DNA of 64,000 bases from JADJPF01 sp964492845 (GCA_964492845.1 CAZBMZ010000022.1:51429-115428); one strand, 5' to 3'. Counted from the first letter of the stretch, positions 45,801 through 54,059 are shown. Notes: generated by a model not told the origin, from the sequence alone. A program made the numbers and translations.

Positions 45801-46715
45801 TGTAGGTAGTTGAACTTCGCTTAAATTATCTACTTCCCAGAGTTTTCCAGTCCAACGAATTTTTTTATCTTCAATTAATTGTTTAACTACTTCAATTAAG
45901 TAATATGGATTACCGCCTGTTTCTTGATGTAGTTTGCTAGTGACACTTTCTGGAAAATTATGTTGTGGGAAAATACGATTAACTAGATTTTCTGTATCGG
46001 TTTCAGAAAGGGGACGTAGTTTTATTTGCTCATAAGCATTATATCTGCTCATTCGCCTTAGCCAGGTACGAAGGGGATTTCCTTCTATTGAAAGTTCATA
46101 CTCTCTAATGGTGCAAACTAAAAAGAAAGGTTTACTTTGCATTGATCGGATTAAATAGGCAATAAACTCTAAACTTAACTCATCTCCCCATTGAAGATCA
46201 TCTAAAAAAAATACTACAGGAATTATTTGAGATAACAACAAATAACTTTTAGCAAGTAGTTCAAAATTATGATATTTAGTTGCTTCTGTATTAGTATCTA
46301 AAGATAGAGTAAAAGAAATACTAGTAATTTCTTTTAAGTGATTTTCAAAGGCTTGTAAGGCAGCATTATTTGGATATTGTTTTTCTAATAAATTTTTAGT
46401 TCTATAAAGTCCATCAATAAAAATTTTATAAGGTGCGCTACTACCTACATCAAAATACCTGCCATCAATGACAGTTTGTTCTTTTTCTGGTAGTTTTGCA
46501 AAAAACTGATTAACTAGTTCTGTTTTACCAATTCCAGGATCTCCAATAATAAAAACAGGCTTACCTTGACCAGCAAAAGACAGCGTTAACCAGTTATTAA
46601 GCTTAGCTAACTCTTCTGAACGGCCTACAAAACGCTCTGAAACTTTATCAGCATCATAAAGATAATCAGTTGTTAGATTTGGTAAAACTAATGAATCATT
46701 GCTCATAACATCCAT
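42897..46715 (-). CDS. AAA+/TPR protein fused to the unknown helical family
   Basis: 1272 residues in three parts. Residues about 25-400 are an AAA_16/STAND-type ATPase opening with FVGRSEELAKL (29-39), with Walker A GDPGIGKT (58-65) and Walker B VVFFLDDLQW (167-176), as in LuxR-MalT and cyclase-associated ATPases. Residues about 430-620 are TPR-like helices (IKYFYIYGQFHTAMAEYETARELLKKA). From about 658 to the end it matches the family at 6293 and 22660: DNLPPYTMRQYLDQ (about 742), HSFWHPQILPVVIEINLKL (about 857), VLQLKRSQLTVASWEVEAL, LMRRAIALLAEMQE (about 1170) and LAATRQKL (about 1242). A Pro-rich linker with LPPTAKPV repeats (about 1000-1060) lies between. No DNA-binding or cyclase domain is seen. 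Confidence 0.85.
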   Translation of the reverse strand: MDVMSNDSLVLPNLTTDYLYDADKVSERFVGRSEELAKLNNWLTLSFAGQGKPVFIIGDPGIGKTELVNQFFAKLPEKEQTVIDGRYFDVGSSAPYKIFIDGLYRTKNLLEKQYPNNAALQAFENHLKEITSISFTLSLDTNTEATKYHNFELLAKSYLLLSQIIPVVFFLDDLQWGDELSLEFIAYLIRSMQSKPFFLVCTIREYELSIEGNPLRTWLRRMSRYNAYEQIKLRPLSETDTENLVNRIFPQHNFPESVTSKLHQETGGNPYYLIEVVKQLIEDKKIRWTGKLWEVDNLSEVQLPTSLIDLIELQLSRLSKNVLSIFQQAAVIGEEFSFDILHQTTELTEQELVLAIEEGLRQFLIHEEPPSILNNSEKYTFCYNTTRKVLYEKSSLRQRRIIHNKTAKILENTNAVDHNAGSIAYHYLQANELAQAFHWSVEAAAMACNKFAFDRAKTFFSWASKALELLKSQSQNPSAESQIKYFYIYGQFHTAMAEYETARELLKKAQTICQETKATTKEAEILISLGNCLKNDSLLNEALECYQEALRLAKEHLKLKWLAASAMANCEIELNHPENALPLLKTVLETLKELIKQAIDTEKESLEKSFNETKILLEEIIEKISKKPANKKSIEFPAIPVSYATNQNAEKSASPVIEILASPSEIFKQCALQFKQLHSACEILNKLLRTQSDPPKIAGLIFSQLKQIKLQLHTSDPVKLTKQITIVEKQLQEYQSWLQRLNDNLPPYTMRQYLDQGVLLPEEMLHLARFMIAVQSDSADDKGKVELLLSRALELEVDRQQIITNLFASEFVDSDLFSENPNLSLIKGLLSELESVDNYYEIIESNLLARIKQAKQNLGHSFWHPQILPVVIEINLKLDFRIKELMEQEQRELGIICDQLLRAGIKVIPRRGQAGSLDIEAARRMVERAKDLLNYNYENNRSNLMVLAEISRLLRAHIKDQNLLTAGNNSQSIYANVDKALPVNQINSSNLSFPPTAKPVTANLSSIPVAPASLPPTARPVTNLPPMAKPVASTNLPPTAKSMTNLPPMAKPVYPSQQSDLPTERRLFVSTPGTSLSDVNIPTISATGRLIATAEQQNFLQTSAIDQNQIEMKLQSRLAEICILLATKLRDLPVKVLQLKRSQLTVASWEVEALLSSDDEEAQAENKKQNMLMRRAIALLAEMQEVGVSCRELFTTGKVKEGQEALLAANYFLDQAKLVAADLETQSHRERDASNYAKAQNLAATRQKLVSTNQLLSTIISWLKRDQNKTNL

Positions 46716-47201
46716 TCACTAAAGCACCTAAAATAAATTTCTTAATCTTAAAAAAGGGTTTGTAGTTTGTACTTTTCTTTTAAAAAATATTTGTAGGAAA
46801 GATATGTTTTTAAGCAGATTATTTGTCCCCCTCAAGACACAGATTTGTTTTTTAGATTGTAAGCTAAAACTTCTAATATTCAATTAGTCTTAATGAAAAA
46901 TTAACACTTTAATTGTACTTTACTATTTTTCTGATGGCTAGTTATAGATTGTTTTATAGCTATTTACCTAACAAAAAATATTCTAAGAAACGTCAGTTTT
47001 ACTTAAAGAAAAAATATTTTTTAAGTAAAACTAGGCTAGCCTAGAAGATTAGCCTAAATGGTTTTGATCTAGTTTATAGTAATTCTTGGTATAAAAAATA
47101 AAGGTGAAATTGTATAATTGCTACATCTTGTTAGAATATAATCCATTTTCTTTACTATAAACTTAATTTCCAAGTAATAAAGCATTTAAGGAGAAATTTA
47201 C
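46716..47201. other. Divergent intergenic region with hairpin and palindrome
   Basis: It lies between the AAA gene (-) and the Uma2 gene (+). A 12-bp perfect inverted repeat (46995-47006 with 47021-47032, AGTTTTACTTAA arm) is followed at once by a perfect 12-base palindrome TAGGCTAGCCTA (47032-47043). The palindrome is a plausible dimeric repressor site near one of the divergent promoters. Confidence 0.45.
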
Positions 47202-47888
47202 ATGACAACTTTAGTAAAACAACCCTTAAAGGAGGATATTGTTTATCCAGAAAGCGACGGTAAGCCAATGTCAGAAAATACTAAACAATATGAATGGATT
47301 GTGACAATTAAAGAAAACTTAGAAGCCTTATTACCAAACGCTTTTATTGCCGCTGACCTTTTTTGGTATCCAGTACAAAACCGGCCTAGAATTGTCCAAG
47401 CACCTGATGTGATGGTAGCAATAGGTCGCCCCAAAGGGCATCGCGGGTCTTATAAACAATGGGAAGAAGGAAATATTGCTCCTCAAGTTGTTTTTGAAAT
47501 TATCTCTCCTAGTAATAGTGGGATTGAAATATTACGTAAGTTAGAATTTTATCGTCAACATGGAGTAGGTGAATATTATGTTTATGATCCAGAAACAGAA
47601 GGGCTTTTTGGCTACACTCGGCTAAATGACTCATTACAGGCTGTTGAAAACATGTCTGGTTGGGTTAGTTTAATCCTTGGTATTAGGTTTGAACCTAGCC
47701 TAGAAGGATTAGCAATTTATTATTCTGATGGAAGAAAGTTTTTTACCTTTCAAGAACTACTTAGCCAAGCAGAAAACGAGCGACAGCGAGCAGAGAATGA
47801 GCATCAACGAGCAGAGAATGAACATCAACGAGCAGAAAAACTAGCTGCAAAGCTACGCGAAATGGGAATTGATCCAACAGAAATTTAG
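47202..47888 (+). CDS. Uma2-family (DUF820) PD-(D/E)XK nuclease-like protein
   Basis: 228 residues. The core fits the Uma2 family: RIVQAPDVMVAIG (the PD acidic site), PQVVFEIISPSN (the catalytic E-x-x-S segment), LRKLEFYRQHGVGEYYVYDPE and a strand-rich end. The family has a restriction-endonuclease fold, is hugely amplified in cyanobacteria and filamentous bacteria, and its biological role is unknown. The C-terminus carries a coiled-coil of 7-residue repeats (QRAENEH) common in the family. Shine-Dalgarno AAGGAG lies before the ATG. Monocistronic with a hairpin after the stop. Confidence 0.88.
   Translation: MTTLVKQPLKEDIVYPESDGKPMSENTKQYEWIVTIKENLEALLPNAFIAADLFWYPVQNRPRIVQAPDVMVAIGRPKGHRGSYKQWEEGNIAPQVVFEIISPSNSGIEILRKLEFYRQHGVGEYYVYDPETEGLFGYTRLNDSLQAVENMSGWVSLILGIRFEPSLEGLAIYYSDGRKFFTFQELLSQAENERQRAENEHQRAENEHQRAEKLAAKLREMGIDPTEI
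47766..47837 (+). repeat. 21-base tandem repeats encoding a heptad coiled coil
   Basis: About three imperfect 21-base units (for example 47784-47804 and 47805-47825) code for QRAENEH in the Uma2 protein tail. Near-identity of units at the DNA level suggests recent slippage expansion. Confidence 0.75.
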
Positions 47889-47902
47889 TAAATAATTGCT
47901 AC

Positions 47903-47949
47903 TTTGAAGGTGCAAGTTTAAACTTGATGATTAAATTTGCACCTTCAAA
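47903..47949. terminator. Bidirectional hairpin terminator
   Basis: A perfect 13-bp stem (47903-47915 with 47937-47949; arm TTTGAAGGTGCAA) with a 21-base AT loop lies between the convergent stops at 47888 and 47960. Each side is followed by AT-rich DNA. Confidence 0.6.
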
Positions 47950-47959
47950 TAAAGTTAAA

Positions 47960-49954
47960 TTATGGCTTGATTGGCGGATTTGTAGCTTTAGGACTTAACT
48001 GCAAAGCTTTTTTTACCAGTTCAAGAAATTCTTCTCGCTCTAAATTATTTTTTTTTGTGCTAGCTTGAGCAATAGTAGAAATTTTTTCTAGTGACCAATT
48101 TTTGGCCGCAGGACTTTCACGCAAAACTTCTGCAAGTGCAGCAACAGCAATGGAAAAGCGAAAGTCTTCAGATGTTTGATCAAAGTTTTGTTTTAGTCTA
48201 ACTAAATCATAACTTGCTGCTACTTCTGCTGCAGGAGTTTCTTCTTTAGCATCAGGAGTTTTATAGCGTAATCTAACAGTAGCAACATTGCTTGAAGGCT
48301 GTTTTCTTAGTTGTACTTCATAAATTGCCGTTACTGTGTGACCTGCTCCAATTTCACCAGCATCAACTTTATCATTACGGAAATCTTCATCAGCAATATC
48401 TCGGTTTTCATAGCCAACTAAACGATATTTAGCAACGGCTTTTGGGTTAAATTCTACTTGGATTTTTACATCTTTTGCTATTACTTGAAGTGTGCCGTTT
48501 AATTGCTCAACAAAGATTCTTTTTGCTTGCGAAAAATTATCTATGTAATAATAGTTGCCGTTACCTTTGTTAGCAAATTGTTCCATCATAGTATCTTTGT
48601 AGTTACCCATTCCAAAACCTATTGTGCTAACAGTAATTCCTTCTTTTACATACTCTTGTATTTGTTCCAATATTTCTGTGTGGCTAGTTCTACCAATATT
48701 TGCATCACCATCTGAGCAAATAATAATGCGGTTAATGCTATTAGGTGCAAAAGAAGCGTGAGCTTGTTTATAGGCCAGGTCAATTCCTGCTTCCATTGCT
48801 GTACCGCCGCCTGATTCTAGTTGGTCAATTGCTGATAAAATAACGCTTTTTTGACTTATTGGGGTTGGAGGTAAAACTAAACTTACTCCACCAGCATAAG
48901 TTGTAAGTGCTACTGTATCTTGATCTTTTAAGTGTTTAACCAACATTTTTAAGCTTTGTTTTACCATTCCTAATTTATCAGCAGAAGCCATTGAACCGCT
49001 ATTATCCACAAGAAAAGTTAAATGTGTAGGCGGACGATCTGCTAGCGTAACTTCACGTCCCTTTAGGCCAACTCTTAGCAAATAATGATTAGCCTCAAAA
49101 GGAGACGTGCTAGCTTCCATAGTCAAAGAAAATGGATGTTTAGTTACTGGGGTAGGGTATTGATACTTAAAATAATTAATAAATTCCTCAACTCTAACAG
49201 AATCTTTTGGAGGCAACACACCTTCGTTTAATTTACGACGTGCAATTGTGTAAGAGCCTGTATCAACATCAATTGCAAAGGTTGAAAAGCGGTCTTTTCC
49301 GCTATTTGTCCAAGGATTTACACCATAATTTTTGTAGTCCTCTGTGTTGTTTCTAGCTTTTAAGTTGGTGTCAGTGTCATTGTTATCTAGTCCATCAACT
49401 TGAAAAGTATTGTTTCTAGCTTTTTGTTCATTAGCCTTTGGCTTACTTTTAGAAAGAGTTTTTTGGTTGTTGATAGGAAGATCAGCAACATGTCTAGAAC
49501 TATAAGTAGCAGATAGTTGAGATGTCTTACTTTCAACAGTTTGTCCTGTTACTTCTATTATTTCAGATGTGCTACCTACCTGCATTACAATGTTTACTTT
49601 TGTTTTTAAAGTTTTAGAAAGATCGATATTTTGAATTTCTGTTGAGTTAAACCCAGCAGTAATTGCTACAACTATATAAATTCCTATTGGCAAATCTGAA
49701 ATTATGTATTCGCCATTTTCATTTGTTATCACAGATTTTTCTTGGTTAGTTTTAATATTTCTAGCTATAACAGTTGTACCTGGAATGACTCCTCCTGCTT
49801 CATCTGTAATTACACCGCTAATGCTACCAAAAATTTCTTTTTGAGTTTGTTTTTCTTGAACTGCTGCTTTTGAAATAGGAAATTGGGGAAAAGAAATAAT
49901 TAACGTTGAAGAAATTAGTGTTACTAAAAAAACATGAAAAAATATTTTATTCAT
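47960..49954 (-). CDS. vWA protein (YfbK-like) with N-terminal carboxypeptidase-regulatory/TonB-plug-like region
   Basis: 664 residues with a signal peptide (about 1-30). Residues 44-115 are a CarboxypepD_reg domain (ISGVITDEAGGVIPGTTVIARN, then ENGEYIISDLPIGIYIVVA). Residues about 125-200 resemble the plug start of Oar-like outer-membrane receptors (IIEVTGQTVE, then VADLPINN, then FQVDGLDNND). The rest matches YfbK: FSTFAIDVDTGSYTIARRKLNEG, a vWA domain with MIDAS DNSGSM, and the C-terminal domain with YRLVGYENR and AGEIGAGHTVTAIYEV. No beta-barrel follows. It is probably a periplasmic or surface adhesive or complex-assembly protein. Two copies of KARNNT flank the plug-like segment. Confidence 0.85.
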   Translation of the reverse strand: MNKIFFHVFLVTLISSTLIISFPQFPISKAAVQEKQTQKEIFGSISGVITDEAGGVIPGTTVIARNIKTNQEKSVITNENGEYIISDLPIGIYIVVAITAGFNSTEIQNIDLSKTLKTKVNIVMQVGSTSEIIEVTGQTVESKTSQLSATYSSRHVADLPINNQKTLSKSKPKANEQKARNNTFQVDGLDNNDTDTNLKARNNTEDYKNYGVNPWTNSGKDRFSTFAIDVDTGSYTIARRKLNEGVLPPKDSVRVEEFINYFKYQYPTPVTKHPFSLTMEASTSPFEANHYLLRVGLKGREVTLADRPPTHLTFLVDNSGSMASADKLGMVKQSLKMLVKHLKDQDTVALTTYAGGVSLVLPPTPISQKSVILSAIDQLESGGGTAMEAGIDLAYKQAHASFAPNSINRIIICSDGDANIGRTSHTEILEQIQEYVKEGITVSTIGFGMGNYKDTMMEQFANKGNGNYYYIDNFSQAKRIFVEQLNGTLQVIAKDVKIQVEFNPKAVAKYRLVGYENRDIADEDFRNDKVDAGEIGAGHTVTAIYEVQLRKQPSSNVATVRLRYKTPDAKEETPAAEVAASYDLVRLKQNFDQTSEDFRFSIAVAALAEVLRESPAAKNWSLEKISTIAQASTKKNNLEREEFLELVKKALQLSPKATNPPIKP

Positions 49955-50329
49955 AGTTGCTCATACCTCGCTATTTATTCTTCTAGCCTTTAGCTAGATA
50001 CACTAATACCCCGAACGTCATATCTATAGTATTTACTTACTACTTATATGATAAGCAAAAGTAATAATTATTTTTATGGATGTATTTTGATTTAGTTTTT
50101 AATAAGCAATTAAAATGCCATTTTGTTAATTATTGGAAAAAGTATTTTTATTAGTTGATTATAAAAGTTTTAGCAGAATGTTAGAGTAGAAAAATAATTA
50201 ATAATGGCAGTTAATAATTTTGTATTGGTCTAAAAAAATGGATTTAAAACCAAAAATATAGCTATTTTGTGTTTTAGGTAATTAAAGACAAGCTCTTAAA
50301 AACTTAAAAGCTTGTCTTGGAAGGATCTT
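49955..50329. other. Intergenic region upstream of vWA gene
   Basis: It contains the vWA promoter side and, at its right end, the hairpin of the sucD-ndk unit. A short ORF that can be read across the ndk 3' end (50296-50508, -) is a shadow of ndk and is not real. Confidence 0.4.
50285..50318 (-). terminator. Terminator of the sucD-ndk unit
   Basis: AAGACAAGCT (50285-50294) pairs with AGCTTGTCTT (50309-50318), extended inside by TTAA/TTAA, 11 bases past the ndk stop on the minus strand. It is followed by TTAATTACC. Confidence 0.65.
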
Positions 50330-50746
50330 TTAGACAAGTTCAAGGCGGTTAAAGAAGTAAGAAACTTCAATAGCAGCATTTTCTTTTGAATCTGAGCCAT
50401 GAACAGCATTGCGCTCAATGTCTGTTCCAAAATCACCGCGTAGTGTGCCAGCAGGAGCTTCTTTAGAGTTGGTTGGCCCCATAAGCGCGCGCCATTCTGG
50501 AACAGCATTTTCTTTTTCTAATGCCATTACAACAACTGGGCCGCTAGTCATAAATTGAACAAGGCTACGGAAAAAAGGTCTTTCGCTATGGACTGCATAA
50601 AAGCCTTCTGCTTGTTTTTCAGATAAATGTAAAAGCTTAAGTCCACGAACCTTAAAACCAGAATCCAAAACACGTTGGATAATGTTGCCAGAGTTGTTAG
50701 CTGCTACTGCATCGGGTTTGATAATGCCAAAAGTTAAATCGCTCAT
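50330..50746 (-). CDS. ndk: Nucleoside diphosphate kinase
   Basis: 138 residues. Equilibrates nucleoside tri- and diphosphates through a phosphohistidine. The catalytic His116 is in RNAVHGSDS. The opening LTFGIIKPDAV, FKVRGLKLLHLS, the GPVVVMALEKENAV segment and LRGDFGTD are all standard. Length is normal. It follows sucD after 38 bases on the same strand, a common pair because GTP/ATP made by succinyl-CoA ligase can be redistributed by Ndk. Complete, with its own ATG. Confidence 0.97.
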   Translation of the reverse strand: MSDLTFGIIKPDAVAANNSGNIIQRVLDSGFKVRGLKLLHLSEKQAEGFYAVHSERPFFRSLVQFMTSGPVVVMALEKENAVPEWRALMGPTNSKEAPAGTLRGDFGTDIERNAVHGSDSKENAAIEVSYFFNRLELV

Positions 50747-50784
50747 AAGAGTTTTTTTAATCTCCTTAAAAATTTTGAAAAAAT

Positions 50785-51657
50785 TTATTTTTGTAGTGCT
50801 TCCTGTACCTTTGCACCAATGTCAGCCGGGCTACTGACTACATGAATGCCTGCTTCAGACATCATTTTCATTTTTTCTGCCGCAGTACCTTTGCCACCAG
50901 AAATAATTGCTCCAGCATGTCCCATTCGTCGGCCTGGGGGAGCAGTTTGACCAGCAATAAAGCCTATTACGGGCTTGGTCATTTTCTCTTTTACAAACAC
51001 GGCAGCTTCTTCTTCAGCACTTCCGCCAATTTCACCAATCATTACAATTGCGTCTGTGTTTGGATCTGCTTCAAAAAGTTGGAGTAAATCTAAATAAACT
51101 GTTCCAATGATTGGATCTCCTCCAATTCCAACACAGGTAGATTGTCCTAGTCCTAACATTGTTAGTTGATGGACTGCTTCATAGGTAAGCGTTCCGCTAC
51201 GAGAAATTACCCCTACACGACCTTCTTTGTGGATATGGCCTGGCATAATGCCAATTTTACATTTACCAGGTGAAATTACACCAGGGCAATTTGGGCCAAT
51301 TAATGTTACGCCATGTGCTTTGACATAATGAAATGCCTTAAGCATATCTAGTGTTGGTATACCTTCAGTAATACATACAACTAATGAAACTCCAGCATCA
51401 GTTGCTTCCATAATTGCGTCAGCAGCAAATGGAGGAGGGACATAAATAACACTAGCATTTGCTCCAGTTTCTTTTACTGCATCAGCAACAGTATTAAAAA
51501 CTGGGATATCTTCATGTGTTGTTCCACCTTTCCCAGGCGTAACACCAGCCACAACATTAGTGCCATAAGCTTTCATTTGTAGAGTGTGAAATGTCCCTTC
51601 TTTACCTGTAATTCCTTGAACAAGCAGACGGGTAGAATTATCCACTAAAATAGTCAC
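50785..51657 (-). CDS. sucD: Succinyl-CoA ligase alpha subunit
   Basis: 290 residues. The TCA-cycle subunit that binds CoA and is phosphorylated on His during conversion of succinyl-CoA to succinate and NTP. The CoA-binding opening LVQGITGKEGTFHT, GPNCPGVISPGKCKIGIMPGHIHKEG and the active His in GHAGAIISGGKGTA are present. The beta subunit gene sucC is usually directly upstream, but here about 690 non-coding bases with an IS remnant precede the gene, so sucC must lie elsewhere. ndk follows. Shine-Dalgarno GGAGG-like (TTGGAGGAAAAAC) precedes the ATG. Confidence 0.96.
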   Translation of the reverse strand: MTILVDNSTRLLVQGITGKEGTFHTLQMKAYGTNVVAGVTPGKGGTTHEDIPVFNTVADAVKETGANASVIYVPPPFAADAIMEATDAGVSLVVCITEGIPTLDMLKAFHYVKAHGVTLIGPNCPGVISPGKCKIGIMPGHIHKEGRVGVISRSGTLTYEAVHQLTMLGLGQSTCVGIGGDPIIGTVYLDLLQLFEADPNTDAIVMIGEIGGSAEEEAAVFVKEKMTKPVIGFIAGQTAPPGRRMGHAGAIISGGKGTAAEKMKMMSEAGIHVVSSPADIGAKVQEALQK

Positions 51658-52349
51658 GGTTTTTCCTCCAAGTAGGGTGATAGAGATGGCTATTATTTAA
51701 GCTGCTGGATTGCAACAAAAAGGGTAAAATACCATAGACTTTAAGCATTTTGCTAGACTAAGCACCGAAAATCTAATGCTTAAAAATTAATAGAAAATCT
51801 AATTTTAATCTGCAAAGATGTAAGTAAAGAATCTTATTGATAAAATATTCCTAATTGTTTATAAATATTTCTAGGAAATCTACATAGTATACTAAACTAG
51901 GTAGCTCTCCATTTAATCGGGGCCGAGACAAAAAATAGAAAATCGATGATATTTTAAGAAAATTGATGGCTGTAAGTTATTGATTCTTCGTTCAACTTGC
52001 ATAAATTGTTAGCCAAAAACTTGTCTTTTTACCTTCTATTTCTACTTGCCCGGTTTTAATTTGGTGCTACCGATTTTATAGATCAATTTGTTTACAGTCT
52101 GATTATCACTTAGGGAAAAATTAATAGGGGTAAAAACAAGTAAATTTTTTATTAAAAACAAGCAATATTTCCTTGCTAGTAAAATGTGATTTTGCTACCC
52201 TACCACTTTTCTAAATAACAAACTAAACATGTTAACACAGCCTATAGGGTTATCTCCTATGGAAAACCACAATTACTAGATCTTACAAAATTTTATAACT
52301 TTGTAAGAAATACACAAACCACCAATAAAACAGTTAGGAGAACATACCT
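51658..52349. other. Large intergenic region with IS-end remnant
   Basis: About 690 bases without a supportable gene. A 10-bp inverted repeat (51740-51749 with 51775-51784) lies near the sucD promoter. The IS-end block is at 51900-51924. The remaining 400 bases are AT-rich with no decayed transposase that I can read. Confidence 0.5.
51900..51924. repeat. Solo copy of an insertion-sequence terminal repeat
   Basis: GGTAGCTCTCCATTTAATCG plus GGGCC matches the transposase-proximal end at 54055-54079 at 24 of 25 positions, in the same orientation. It probably marks the footprint or truncated copy of the same IS. The two ends flank the small ORF and the glycosyltransferase gene. Confidence 0.65.
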
Positions 52350-52556
52350 ATGAAACAGAAACATAAAAATTTAGATATTCTCTTAATAGCAGCCAAGAAA
52401 GTTGAATCCGAACGTCAAGCGTCGCGTCGGGAAGCTTTTCAACAAATGGTTCGTGTACTGCAAGCAAAAGCAGAACCAGAAGTTGTTAACCAAGTAAATA
52501 ATGAAAATGTAATTGAGTCTAAACCTAAGTATTTTACTAAAACTATGTCCTGTTAA
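52350..52556 (+). CDS. Small hypothetical protein
   Basis: 68 residues, strongly basic in the first half (KQKHKNLDILLIAAKKVESERQASRR) and ending with KYFTKTMSC. It has a good Shine-Dalgarno (TAGGAGA, 8 bases before the ATG) and sits just before the glycosyltransferase, with a hairpin between. No family recognised. It might be an amphipathic-helix protein. A modified peptide precursor is conceivable because of its place beside natural-product genes, but there is no leader/core signature. Whether it is a real gene rests on the ribosome site only. Confidence 0.5.
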   Translation: MKQKHKNLDILLIAAKKVESERQASRREAFQQMVRVLQAKAEPEVVNQVNNENVIESKPKYFTKTMSC

Positions 52557-52582
52557 AAAATAAATTATCTGCACAAGATCTA

Positions 52583-52646
52583 TTTAGCCCAGCAATTTCA
52601 GTAAATTAAGTGATGTATGCTAGATTACTGAAATGGTTGGGCTAAA
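52583..52646 (+). terminator. Long hairpin between small ORF and glycosyltransferase gene
   Basis: Positions 52583-52604 pair with 52625-52646 (22 bp with one wobble and one mismatch; arm starts TTTAGCCCA). It lies 27 bases after the small ORF and ends 36 bases before the glycosyltransferase start. AT-rich DNA with T runs follows. It can act as terminator or as attenuator of the downstream gene. Confidence 0.6.
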
Positions 52647-52682
52647 TAATTTAATAAACTTTTATTTTTTGAGACAAAGCTT

Positions 52683-54059
52683 ATGAGCAAGGTTTTATTT
52701 CTTAATCAACCTTCAATGGGGCATCTAAACACTTTACTAACCATAGCTTTGCAAATGAAAGAAGATGGGCATGAAGTATCTTTTTTGGTGCCAGGTGTTA
52801 AGAATAATAACTCAAAAATAGAAGTTTTTAGAGTAGCTTCTTTGGTTCCACAATTGATTGAAAAAAATAATATAAAAGTTGATCTTGTAGCTCCATCATT
52901 GCTAGCTGGTATTTTAGGGATAGCTTTGCCTTTTGCATCAGGCTACAACGAACTTATGCTAGCCCTAGAAGTAGGTGGAACAGGAATAGAGCATTATACT
53001 AGACAGGTAATAAAACATCTTGAAGCAAATAAATTTGATGTTCTAGTTTCGGATTTTGCATTTTTTGCAGCACATATAGCCGCAGAATATAAAAACATTC
53101 CTTGTGCTACAGTGTTTCATAGCGGACTACCATTCAAAGGAAAAAACATTCCTCCTTTTGGTAGCGGGCTACCTATTGGCGAGCAAGCAGAAATTTTAGG
53201 TAAAAAGTATTTACGCCGTGAACGCTTTATATTTTCTAGGTTAAATAACCGTATCAACCGCACTAAGCGTAAATTTGGATTGCCTCCTATTTCAGCAGAC
53301 GCATTAAGCAAACCTTATTCTAAATGGTTAAACTTAATTGTTAGTGCGGAAGCAATAGAAGCAGAAAGAGATAGTTTGACTGACAATACTTTTTTTATTG
53401 GCCCTTGTTTTGGGAAACGAAAAAGTCAAGTAAGCGATTTTCCTTTTGATAAACTTCGCTTAGATAAATATAAAGTTTATGTTTCACTTGGAACAGTTTT
53501 TAATAATAAACCAAAAGTTTTTCAAAAAATAATGAATGGCTTAAACCACGCTGATTATCAAGTGATTATTAGTGGTGGTGGTGCTTATGAGAAATTAAAA
53601 CAAGGCTTTGTTCCTGAAAATGTGTTGCTTTTTCCTAGCGTTCCACAAATAGATTTACTTCCTAAAGTAGATTTAGTTATTGGTCATGGTGGCAATAATA
53701 CTACTAATGAAACTTTAGCTGCTGGTAAACCATTGATTGTAATGCCTATTGGCGGTGAACAAGGAGATAATGCTAGTAGAGTAGAATATCTAAAAGTAGG
53801 ATTACGTATTAATATCTATGATTTTAATGAAGATGAATTAAGAGCAAAAGTTGATATAATTCGCACAAAAGAAGAATTTGCCCGACGAGCCATAGAATTA
53901 AAAACAGAATTGGCAAAAACCGATGGAGCAAAATCAGCCGCCGTACTTATTGAACTACTAGCAAAGACTAAAAAGCCTTTATTGCGTCCAAAAAGCTTTC
54001 CCTTAACAGTAACAAATGAAAATAGAGTGCAACTTGGGGTTGTAAGCACAAATGGGTAG
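52683..54059 (+). CDS. UDP-glycosyltransferase (GT1, MGT/YjiC-like)
   Basis: 458 residues with a GT-B fold. The N-domain opens with KVLFLNQPSMGHLNTLLTIALQM (acceptor side). The C-domain has KVYVSLGTVF and the donor-binding region LFPSVPQIDLLPKVDLVIGHGGNNTTNETLAAGKPLIVMPIGGEQGDNASRV, which is the PSPG-like motif of natural-product glycosyltransferases. It has no signal peptide. The stop codon TAG lies inside an IS terminal repeat, so the last residues may be set by an insertion. Position beside an NRPS suggests glycosylation of a peptide or lipid product; substrate not predictable. Start ATG follows a T-rich spacer without a strong ribosome site. Confidence 0.88.
   Translation: MSKVLFLNQPSMGHLNTLLTIALQMKEDGHEVSFLVPGVKNNNSKIEVFRVASLVPQLIEKNNIKVDLVAPSLLAGILGIALPFASGYNELMLALEVGGTGIEHYTRQVIKHLEANKFDVLVSDFAFFAAHIAAEYKNIPCATVFHSGLPFKGKNIPPFGSGLPIGEQAEILGKKYLRRERFIFSRLNNRINRTKRKFGLPPISADALSKPYSKWLNLIVSAEAIEAERDSLTDNTFFIGPCFGKRKSQVSDFPFDKLRLDKYKVYVSLGTVFNNKPKVFQKIMNGLNHADYQVIISGGGAYEKLKQGFVPENVLLFPSVPQIDLLPKVDLVIGHGGNNTTNETLAAGKPLIVMPIGGEQGDNASRVEYLKVGLRINIYDFNEDELRAKVDIIRTKEEFARRAIELKTELAKTDGAKSAAVLIELLAKTKKPLLRPKSFPLTVTNENRVQLGVVSTNG

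Noticed and set aside
47766..47837. CRISPR-like array from spaced repeats
   Set aside because: Units are contiguous, 21 bases, in frame and code for a coiled coil; no spacers.
50296..50508. 70-residue minus-strand ORF overlapping ndk
   Set aside because: It lies in another frame of ndk, which has full family motifs and its catalytic His.
52350..52556. Small ORF as a modified-peptide precursor
   Set aside because: There is no double-Gly or other leader signature and no maturation enzyme gene beside it; kept only as a hypothetical protein.
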